A DNA stretch of 12,279 nucleotides, taken from Candidatus Alloscillospira gallinarum (GTDB lineage Bacteria > Bacillota > Clostridia > Oscillospirales > Oscillospiraceae). The notes under the pieces are model-generated. The model was not told the DNA's origin, searched no databases, and saw only the letters and a list, made by a program, of their open reading frames with translations. The stretch covers positions 1 to 12,279 of the forward strand of contig CAJFTV010000111.1 of assembly GCA_904420055.1 (NCBI GenBank), written 5' to 3'. Positions 7,223 through 12,279 of the stretch are shown here, in pieces (positions within the stretch are counted from its first letter, which is position 1; every line of letters begins with the position of its first letter). A program made the position numbers and the translations under genes.

Positions 7223-7249
7223 CCCAATGGGTGCTGCTGTATCATTGGG
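7223..7249 (+). repeat. Hairpin after the surface-protein gene
   Basis: CCCAATG (7223-7229) pairs with CATTGGG (7243-7249) around a 13-base loop, and the stem can extend past one mismatch. No T-run follows on either strand, so it is less likely to be the main terminator than the hairpin at 7272-7308. It may protect the 3' end of the transcript. Confidence 0.4.
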
Positions 7250-7271
7250 AGAGTTGTAATACTGTTTCACA

Positions 7272-7316
7272 AAAGAAGCTGGTAAGCTTATCGCTCACCA
7301 GCTTCTTTGTTATTTT
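7272..7316. terminator. Bidirectional terminator between the surface-protein gene and the hydrolase operon
   Basis: AAAGAAGCTGGT (7272-7283) pairs perfectly with ACCAGCTTCTTT (7297-7308), a 12-bp stem around a 13-base loop that can pair further. T-rich sequence follows on the forward strand (TTTGTTATTTT, 7306-7316), and TTTT follows on the reverse strand. It lies between convergent genes ending at 7205 and 7315 and should terminate both. Confidence 0.85.
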
Positions 7317-8085
7317 AAAAATCCTTTGAAAACTCGGCGTAAACTTCCGGCAATATGGCTGCCAGGTTTGTAAACTCCTTAATATTATGCATAAGCAGTG
7401 CCTTTACCGGCTCCAGCGGGAATTCCACTCCGTCCGGGATTGCTTTTTTCGGCTTCCCGTCCACAACACAGTGTCCCATCCAGAACCTTGTGCGCAGCTC
7501 ACTGCCGCCGGGCACCGGACGCACAAAATGGCACATAATGGTCGGGCTGTGCTCATTTCCCGCGCACACTATTGTCCCCCTGAAATCTTTGAGCTTTTCC
7601 GTGTCAAATCCTATATCAGCCGGGTTTCTGAAGTTTATGAGCAGGTGCTCCTTCCCCATTCCCACGTCCTCTTCCACGTCATGGACCGTATCCCAATAAC
7701 GCTCCTTCATGGTCAGGGATTTATTCAGCGCCTTGTCCATGTTCTGGGTCTTGCAGTAGTAGTGTTCATCGTGGTTCCAGATTTTATACCGCATGGGCTC
7801 AATTCCATGCCAGGCAAACCACCAGTCAAACATCTCCGGTGTAACACCCGGCATCTGCGTCAGATTGGCAAGCGTCCCTGTCCCGTCCGGAAGACGGCAG
7901 TAACCTATCTCACCGGGGAGATAGCCGTCTTCAAAAAGTCTGTTCATATCTTCCGGGGCAAGGGCACAGGCCGGGTCCATCGGCTCCTGTACTTCCTCAT
8001 ATCTCTTCGGGTCGGGCGCCGCCATCTCCCTTATGTAATATTTGTAAAGGGCAGAATTTTTTTCCTCTTCAGTAATCGGTACCAT
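7315..8085 (-). CDS. DAPG/phloretin hydrolase family protein (PhlG-like C-C hydrolase)
   Basis: The 256-residue product resembles the PhlG family. PhlG removes an acetyl group from 2,4-diacetylphloroglucinol, and the related phloretin hydrolase of Eubacterium ramulus splits phloretin into phloroglucinol and hydroxyphenylpropionate. These are metal-dependent hydrolases that cleave a carbon-carbon bond beside a ketone. The clearest mark is the FDWWFAWHG...RYKIW block (residues 86-103), with further conserved-looking segments HDEHYY (105-110), WMGHCVVDG (202-210) and HNIKEFTNL (233-241). His93, His205, His233 and an acidic residue in 136-146 are candidate metal ligands; I assign them by position, not alignment. 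No signal peptide is visible, so it should be cytoplasmic. GAGGAG (complement of 8095-8100) lies 9 bases before the ATG. It is the last gene of a three-gene operon, 22 bases after the flavoprotein. The substrate is not known; an acyl-phenol or cyclic 1,3-diketone is a reasonable guess. Confidence 0.75.
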   Translation of the reverse strand: MVPITEEEKNSALYKYYIREMAAPDPKRYEEVQEPMDPACALAPEDMNRLFEDGYLPGEIGYCRLPDGTGTLANLTQMPGVTPEMFDWWFAWHGIEPMRYKIWNHDEHYYCKTQNMDKALNKSLTMKERYWDTVHDVEEDVGMGKEHLLINFRNPADIGFDTEKLKDFRGTIVCAGNEHSPTIMCHFVRPVPGGSELRTRFWMGHCVVDGKPKKAIPDGVEFPLEPVKALLMHNIKEFTNLAAILPEVYAEFSKDF

Positions 8086-8107
8086 CGCTGCTGTCTCCTC
8101 TCTTCAA

Positions 8108-9781
8108 TCAGTTTACAGGTTTTACCGGCCATTTTTCTACCGGCACATCTTCTGTGGAAAACGTCATTTCGCCTCCACTGTTTTTGACTATTATCCATTT
8201 CAGCCAGTTCTCATTGTCCGTCTCAGGGTAGTCCTCACGCAAAAACCAGCCTCTTGACTCCTCACGCATAAGCGACACGCGGTACTGCATCTCTGCAGAC
8301 AGCACCATGGCCTGTGCCTCTATGCAGGACATCAGCTCATGTGTGTCGGAAGCGGACATGTTCTCCGCCATTTTCTTAGCCTCATACACAGCTTCCAGGG
8401 CCTTCTCCATGCGCTCTCTCTTCATATACACGGACTGCTCAACTGGGGCCATCGCCCTTTGAATCAACGCAATTACCTCTTTTGAGGCGTACCCCTTTTC
8501 TCTCTCCAAGGGGGCATACAGCTTTGAAATACAGCACTGAACCTGCTCGTCATTTATGGCCGGGCGCTTATCTCCTACGCCCTTTTTCTCTATGCTCTCG
8601 GCACATACAAGAGCCGCAAATACGGCATTCAATATTCCAGACCCTCTGTTTCTGCCCGGAGGCGCTGGCACAGCTCCGGGCAGAGCTGAGCCGGAATAAC
8701 TCACATCTCCTATGGCATAGAGCCCGTCTATTGTAGTTTGCATGCCGTTGTCCACCTTTACAGGCGACTGCTCTCCAATAAACATGGGACACACCTCAAA
8801 ATCCTTGTCAACGGCGGCGCCGGCAGAGTCGTTCAATTCTCTGAATTTTCTGCCATACGGCCTGTTCCAAAGGCGCTCAAGGGCTCCCTCCTCCTGCTGT
8901 GTCTCTCCAAAGTCAAGATGTACCGGGCCGTTACCGCTGGTCATCTGCAAGTACCACTCACGTATGGCGTTGCTGTTTATATCGCTTTCCCTGTGCTTTA
9001 AGAAATTGGCGGTGATATATTCTCCCTTGGCGTTGTACATATAATTTTCGCCAAACACAATTTCGTTGTGGCTTTTAACTTTAACAAGTTGGGCGAAGTT
9101 CCCGAACTCCGCGTTTCTCATCTCAGCCCCGGCCCTGTAAGCCGCAGCAATGCCGTCTCCCCGCCCGCTGCTCCACATTGAGCCTATGCGGTAATTCTGG
9201 CTGCCGGTTGCAAGGACAATCTTCTTCGCACTTATTACATAGCATTCACCGTCAAGTATGGAAAACGCCACGGCGCCGGAAGCCTTCTCGTCCGTCACCA
9301 GAATGTCGGTCATGGCTGTCTTGTCCATAAACCGCACGCCGAGCTTTTCCGCCTGGCGACGCACCTTCAATGTGATGTCCAGGTCAACGCATATCATCGC
9401 GGTCATTGGGCCTGTGGGCATGACGTGGTAATTTCCGTCCGGTTCTTTCGGCAGGTTAACGCCCCAGCTACTCAGCTTGTCGAGCATTTCGTGGTTCATT
9501 GACACATACCTCAGCATCAGCTCCTGGTCGCCTAAAAACGCTCCTATGGCGTTTACATGGAATCCCAGGAATTCCTCCGGCTTTACCCTGTCCAGGTCAA
9601 AATACTGAAGTACGCCGCCGCCCTTGTTTGCCTTGCCGGAATACCCCGCAGTCTGTTTTTCAATTACAAGCACATCTGCACCGGGTATTCTCTCCTTTAT
9701 GGATACTGCGCAGGAAAGGCCGCCTATGCCTCCGCCAACTACGAGTATGTCGCATGAAACTGCTGTCTTTTTGTATTCCAT
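8108..9781 (-). CDS. FAD-dependent fumarate reductase/APS reductase-type flavoprotein
   Basis: The 557-residue protein belongs to the succinate dehydrogenase / fumarate reductase / adenylylsulfate reductase alpha-subunit superfamily. The N-terminal Rossmann motif DILVVGGGIGG (11-21) binds the FAD ADP moiety, ATG (191-193) and the IDGLYAIGDVS segment (351-361) are the usual later FAD contacts, and the C-terminal helical domain carries EESRGWFLREDYPETD (507-522), a typical end motif. There is no Tat or Sec signal and no heme or FMN domain, unlike secreted respiratory reductases, so it is probably a soluble cytoplasmic enzyme. The ferredoxin gene is 14 bases upstream, which suggests an AB pair like APS reductase. 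However, no sulfate-reduction genes are nearby, and the hydrolase downstream points to an organic substrate. GGGGAGG (complement of 9789-9795) gives a strong ribosome site beside the ferredoxin stop. The reaction is unproven; reduction of a C=C bond is my inference. Confidence 0.8.
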   Translation of the reverse strand: MEYKKTAVSCDILVVGGGIGGLSCAVSIKERIPGADVLVIEKQTAGYSGKANKGGGVLQYFDLDRVKPEEFLGFHVNAIGAFLGDQELMLRYVSMNHEMLDKLSSWGVNLPKEPDGNYHVMPTGPMTAMICVDLDITLKVRRQAEKLGVRFMDKTAMTDILVTDEKASGAVAFSILDGECYVISAKKIVLATGSQNYRIGSMWSSGRGDGIAAAYRAGAEMRNAEFGNFAQLVKVKSHNEIVFGENYMYNAKGEYITANFLKHRESDINSNAIREWYLQMTSGNGPVHLDFGETQQEEGALERLWNRPYGRKFRELNDSAGAAVDKDFEVCPMFIGEQSPVKVDNGMQTTIDGLYAIGDVSYSGSALPGAVPAPPGRNRGSGILNAVFAALVCAESIEKKGVGDKRPAINDEQVQCCISKLYAPLEREKGYASKEVIALIQRAMAPVEQSVYMKRERMEKALEAVYEAKKMAENMSASDTHELMSCIEAQAMVLSAEMQYRVSLMREESRGWFLREDYPETDNENWLKWIIVKNSGGEMTFSTEDVPVEKWPVKPVN

Positions 9782-9795
9782 AATTTTTCCTCCCC

Positions 9796-10041
9796 TCAGG
9801 CATACCGTGAAAAGGACTGCAAAAGGTGTTCGCTTGCATAGTCAGGCACAACCTTTATAGCCTCTTTCTTACATACCGACTGACAGTAAAAACAGTGCTC
9901 ACAGTCCTCAACATACTTGAAAACCGGCTTTCTGTTTTCGGAATCCCAGCGTATAACGTCTACAAAGCACGCTTTATAGCATAGCTGACAGCCAACACAC
10001 TTTTCCGGGAAGAACTCAATTTTATGATTTGTATTTATCAT
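9796..10041 (-). CDS. Dicluster 4Fe-4S ferredoxin, likely electron subunit of the flavoprotein
   Basis: The 81-residue protein has two CxxCxxCxxxC motifs: Cys15, 18, 21, 25 and Cys47, 50, 53, 57. In the usual ferredoxin arrangement the last cysteine of each motif serves the other cluster, so two [4Fe-4S] centres are expected. The residue after each last Cys (Phe26, Lys58) is not the Pro common in clostridial ferredoxins, and the spacing between motifs is like that of small APS reductase beta-type or polyferredoxin domains. A tail of about 15 residues follows the core and could contact the partner. It is the first gene of the operon, and the ribosome site of the flavoprotein abuts its stop codon, so the two are probably translationally linked. 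GGAG (complement of 10050-10053) lies 8 bases before the ATG; two upstream ATGs at 10044-10049 are out of frame. Confidence 0.88.
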   Translation of the reverse strand: MINTNHKIEFFPEKCVGCQLCYKACFVDVIRWDSENRKPVFKYVEDCEHCFYCQSVCKKEAIKVVPDYASEHLLQSFSRYA

Positions 10042-10087
10042 ATCATCATCTCCGTTCTAACAGTTTGCATAAGTTTCCCATGTAATA

Positions 10088-10117
10088 ATTAAACAACATT
10101 TATCTTTGTTTTTCCAA
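10088..10117 (-). promoter_or_regulatory. Putative promoter of the ferredoxin-flavoprotein-hydrolase operon
   Basis: On the reverse strand, TTGGAA (complement of 10112-10117) and TTTAAT (complement of 10088-10093) are 18 bases apart. The predicted start is near 10081, giving a leader of about 40 bases before the ferredoxin ATG. The match is moderate, as expected for an activator-dependent promoter. The perfect palindrome at 10137-10156 is centred about 65 bases upstream of this start, the usual place for a LysR-type recognition site. Confidence 0.5.
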
Positions 10118-10134
10118 TATAACTATAGTAAAAT
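10106..10134 (+). promoter_or_regulatory. Putative promoter of the lysR gene
   Basis: TTGTTT (10106-10111) and TAAAAT (10129-10134) are separated by 17 bases. The predicted start at about 10141 lies inside the palindrome at 10137-10156, which would allow autorepression. An alternative -10, TATAGT (10124-10129), lacks a good -35. The two divergent promoters overlap head to head. Confidence 0.5.
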
Positions 10135-10136
10135 TA

Positions 10137-10156
10137 TTATAACTTATTTGTTATAA
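10137..10156. promoter_or_regulatory. Candidate LysR-type operator, perfect 20-base palindrome
   Basis: TTATAAC (10137-10143) and GTTATAA (10150-10156) form a perfect 7+7 inverted repeat around six bases. It lies between the divergent lysR and ferredoxin genes, right before the lysR ribosome site (GGAGG, 10158-10162). The size and symmetry suit a dimeric LysR-type regulator, and the position suits both autorepression of lysR and activation of the operon. The exact T-N11-A pattern is not symmetrical here, so assignment rests on location and symmetry. Confidence 0.6.
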
Positions 10157-10169
10157 CGGAGGAAGTAAA

Positions 10170-11051
10170 ATGACCCAGACACAGATAAACTGTTTTCTCG
10201 CAGTTGCACGGGAACGCAGTTTCACCCGGGCGGCAAATTCCCTTTACATATCACAGCCGGCTATAAGCCGCAGCATATCAAAGCTTGAAGATGAGCTGGG
10301 ATTTCAGCTCTTTGAGCGCCGTGAAAGTGCGCTCACACTCACCACTCACGGTGCACAGATGTACGACTTTTTTGTACGTACAAAGGCAGAGTTTGACGAG
10401 CTTGTGACAGATATACGCAGTCAGGTAAAATCACCTGAAAAGCAGATAAGCATCGGCTGTCCTGAAACCTGGAATCCCACTTTTTTCCACAGCAGAATAG
10501 CCGCCCGCTTCACCGCCGATTACCCCGATGTAAGGCTGTCAATTGCAAGCTACCGCCTTGCCGACTTAATTACAAGACTGCAATCCGGCAAACTTGATGT
10601 TGGACTGAGCCACGATTTCTACAGTCCAAATGTCCCCGGGGTAACAGCTCAGTTTCTAACATACAGCGGGTGCGGGGTAATCTACTCTCGTGAGCATTTT
10701 GGCAACGTTAAATCTCTCAAAGATTTTTGCAGTACCGACTTTCTTCTTTTTGATACAGACATAGAGAAAAAATTCAGCGGAATTATTAAGGGGCTTTGCA
10801 GCGGTTACGGGTTTACACCAAAAATTAAAAATATAGGCAACATGACCTCGGCGCTTTTTGATGTTGCCTGCGGCCGCGGCATAATGCTCTTCAGTGACTG
10901 GGATATTGCCGTTGCAAACCAGGCATACGGCTTTCTGCGCCTGCCTGTACAAATGCCAATAATGGTATTATATAGGGAGGAAAATACGAATACACTTGTA
11001 AATACTTTTGTCAGCAAGCTAAAATCGAGTTTTGACGTAATGAAAACATAA
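10170..11051 (+). CDS. LysR-family transcriptional regulator
   Basis: The 293-residue protein has the standard LysR length. The N-terminal winged helix-turn-helix covers about residues 2-60, with the typical SFTRAANSLYISQPAISRSI segment (17-36) and the LGFQLFERR end of the wing (43-51). Residues ~92-290 form the substrate-binding-like effector domain, which starts with the usual strand KQISIGCPE (91-99). Such proteins bind as tetramers at divergent promoters and respond to a small molecule, often the substrate or an intermediate of the pathway they control. Divergence from the ferredoxin-flavoprotein-hydrolase operon across a shared palindrome makes that operon the probable target, with an aromatic or related compound as a possible effector (inference). 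GGAGG (10158-10162) lies 7 bases before the ATG. Confidence 0.9.
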   Translation: MTQTQINCFLAVARERSFTRAANSLYISQPAISRSISKLEDELGFQLFERRESALTLTTHGAQMYDFFVRTKAEFDELVTDIRSQVKSPEKQISIGCPETWNPTFFHSRIAARFTADYPDVRLSIASYRLADLITRLQSGKLDVGLSHDFYSPNVPGVTAQFLTYSGCGVIYSREHFGNVKSLKDFCSTDFLLFDTDIEKKFSGIIKGLCSGYGFTPKIKNIGNMTSALFDVACGRGIMLFSDWDIAVANQAYGFLRLPVQMPIMVLYREENTNTLVNTFVSKLKSSFDVMKT

Positions 11052-11109
11052 ATTAAATTCAAAGATAAATAGACAGAGTCCGCCTTTATTTGTACAATAT
11101 ACACATATT

Positions 11110-11146
11110 ACAGTGCTGATTTTCTATGCAGCACTGTGCAAAATTT
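11110..11146 (+). terminator. Terminator of the lysR gene
   Basis: ACAGTGCTG (11110-11118) pairs with CAGCACTGT (11129-11137) in a perfect 9-bp stem with a 10-base loop. An A/T-rich run ending in TTTT follows (11139-11146). It lies 58 bases after the lysR stop and ahead of the next gene, so it probably separates the two transcription units. Confidence 0.65.
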
Positions 11147-11149
11147 TAG

Positions 11150-11184
11150 TATAATATATTTATCCACACAAAATATATTATAAT
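11150..11184 (+). promoter_or_regulatory. Possible promoter region of the permease gene
   Basis: Two perfect TATAAT boxes occur at 11150-11155 and 11179-11184 in very AT-rich DNA between the terminator and the ribosome site. Neither has a convincing -35 box at 16-18 bases; the better candidates match only 2-3 positions. One of them probably serves the gene starting at 11209, but I cannot choose between them. Confidence 0.35.
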
Positions 11185-11208
11185 TTCAATTTTTTAGGAG
11201 GAAACAAT

Positions 11209-12279
11209 ATGAAAAAGCTGCTCAGTATAAAGACGCTCTTCAGGGCAAAGCTGAAAACTCTTGTGACCTTCCTCCTTGTTGCAGCAATAACTTTTGCCCT
11301 CTTTTCTCAGGTCGCAGAATACATCAACACAAAACTTGAATTTGAAAACAATACGGATATGTATAGCGGCTATGGTACCGTTGAAGCTTTACCAGCGCGG
11401 AACAAGAAAGACGAATATCCGTTTTACATAGAGGCTGACTCTCGGGTTGACTATCTTGAGTACCTGGACTCCGACGATATACGTTATAAACCTATAACTC
11501 AGGAACAGATTGAAAAAATTGCCTCTCTCCCCGGCGTGTCCTCATACAACGTCCGATACATGACAGGCGGTATCTGTGACAGTCTTATCCGTGGTTTTGA
11601 TTATTACGACACTTATGACTACACGGCACGACTTGTTGTCGAATGTACCTTGGAAGAAATAGGTACAGAACACTTTGGTGTATTTACTAATGCATTACCT
11701 ATGTATATGACAGACGTAGAAATACTTGCCGGAGACGCAGACCTTGAGAATCTAACTTTCACAAGATTTGATAGTGATAAACGAATACTAAATGTAATGT
11801 ACTTTAATTTATATTCGGAAATAAAGAAGCGAACCAATGCACTTGTACCTTTGGGCGGCGACTTTAACCATGTAGAGGCAACGACAGCTTTCTATCCCAC
11901 ATATATCTACGACTACGATTATTTGAACTCAATAATGGAGCCAGGCCGCAGATATGTCCTCATACTGAGATTTACAAGAGCGGAAACTGAGCAAGACCGT
12001 CGGCTTCAGTTCCTGTACTGCTCCCTGTACGACTTTCTCACAGAGCCCTGGTGCAAAGCCGTGTGGGACGTCACCGACGCCCCAGAGAACTATCTTGAAC
12101 TTGAGGAGTATGCCCCACTAAAAGAATGTATCGACATTACCCAGCAGGATCTCCACACCTTTGACGTCGTATATACCGACGATATGTCCGTCATTAAACA
12201 GATCCACGACGGCAATATGAATATCTCCCAGGGCAGATGGCTCTCCCCTGAGGACACCGAAACCAACAACCCCGTCTGC
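11209..12279 (+). CDS. FtsX/MacB-type ABC transporter permease, N-terminal part (cut by window end)
   Basis: Translation from the ATG at 11209 gives 357 codons without a stop, and the gene continues past the window. AGGAGG (11196-11201) lies 7 bases upstream. The protein begins with a short basic segment and one membrane helix (about residues 17-36, rich in Leu, Val, Ala and Phe). A large soluble region follows, expected outside the membrane. It contains TQEQIEKIASLPGVSSYNVRY (from about residue 97) and ends with a DDMSVIKQIHDGN...GRWLSPEDTE stretch. This is the layout of MacB/FtsX-like permeases, where the MacB core domain follows the first helix and the remaining helices come near the C-terminus. 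Such proteins pair with an ABC ATPase for efflux or surface mechanotransduction. No ATPase gene lies upstream, so it should be downstream. The substrate is unknown. Confidence 0.7.
   Translation, partial: MKKLLSIKTLFRAKLKTLVTFLLVAAITFALFSQVAEYINTKLEFENNTDMYSGYGTVEALPARNKKDEYPFYIEADSRVDYLEYLDSDDIRYKPITQEQIEKIASLPGVSSYNVRYMTGGICDSLIRGFDYYDTYDYTARLVVECTLEEIGTEHFGVFTNALPMYMTDVEILAGDADLENLTFTRFDSDKRILNVMYFNLYSEIKKRTNALVPLGGDFNHVEATTAFYPTYIYDYDYLNSIMEPGRRYVLILRFTRAETEQDRRLQFLYCSLYDFLTEPWCKAVWDVTDAPENYLELEEYAPLKECIDITQQDLHTFDVVYTDDMSVIKQIHDGNMNISQGRWLSPEDTETNNPVC

Noticed and set aside
7223..7249. Main terminator of the surface-protein gene
   Set aside because: The hairpin lacks a following T-run, and the stronger hairpin with T-tracts at 7272-7316 fits better.
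7315..8085. Naming the hydrolase phlG or phloretin hydrolase outright
   Set aside because: Family membership is supported by motif blocks, but substrate specificity cannot be read from the sequence, so no gene symbol was given.
7387..8187. Long forward open frame (266 codons) opposite the PhlG-like hydrolase gene
   Set aside because: It is antisense to a gene with family motifs and a good ribosome site, and its own product shows no recognisable domain or plausible start context.
8108..10041. Assignment as true APS reductase (AprAB)
   Set aside because: No sulfate reduction genes are present in the window, the operon ends in a PhlG-like hydrolase, and the match is only at superfamily level.
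11619..11837. Reverse open frame of 72 codons near the right end
   Set aside because: It is a shadow of the permease gene that runs through from 11209 to the window end.

Overview
The window looks like chromosome of a strictly anaerobic Bacillota, most likely class Clostridia. The grounds are strong GGAGG-type ribosome binding sites ahead of nearly every gene, sigma-A style promoters, a superoxide reductase, a zinc-ribbon-anchored surface protein of a Gram-positive type, and an FtsX-like permease. Base composition looks intermediate (near 50% GC in the genes, by eye) with AT-rich intergenic regions. I see no insertion sequence, phage gene, tRNA, rRNA or CRISPR array. The genus cannot be fixed from this sequence alone.

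Layout from left to right. Bases 1-660 hold a desulfoferrodoxin-type superoxide reductase gene (+) with a clear promoter and a terminator shared with the convergent gene. Bases 676-3322 hold a UvrA-like double ATPase (-) that lacks the UvrB-binding region, with its own promoter. Bases 3353-4715 hold a uroporphyrinogen-decarboxylase-superfamily gene (-), bounded by a strong terminator and a promoter that gives a long leader. Divergent from it, 4802-7205 (+) encodes a membrane protein with a cytoplasmic zinc ribbon, one membrane segment and a large outer part. That outer part contains a caspase/gingipain-like His...Cys region and two tandem Ig-like repeats. Bases 7315-10041 (-) form a tight three-gene operon: dicluster ferredoxin, FAD-dependent fumarate-reductase-type flavoprotein, and a hydrolase of the diacetylphloroglucinol/phloretin hydrolase family. 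A LysR regulator (10170-11051, +) is divergent from it. The right end (11209-12279, +) is the N-terminal part of an FtsX/MacB-type permease that runs off the window.

The most coherent system is the LysR / ferredoxin / flavoprotein / C-C hydrolase cluster. My reading is a regulated catabolic module: electrons pass from the ferredoxin to the flavoprotein, which reduces an organic substrate, and the hydrolase then cleaves an acyl group from an aromatic or cyclic ketone. This would resemble the reduction-then-hydrolysis order of anaerobic flavonoid breakdown (enoate reductase, then phloretin hydrolase, in Eubacterium ramulus), but with a different reductase type. The operator geometry fits: a perfect 20-base palindrome lies about 65 bases upstream of the predicted operon start and over the predicted lysR start. 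The substrate is unknown, and the pathway is inference from gene families and synteny.

The other genes look like independent units, each with its own promoter and most with hairpin terminators at the convergent junctions.
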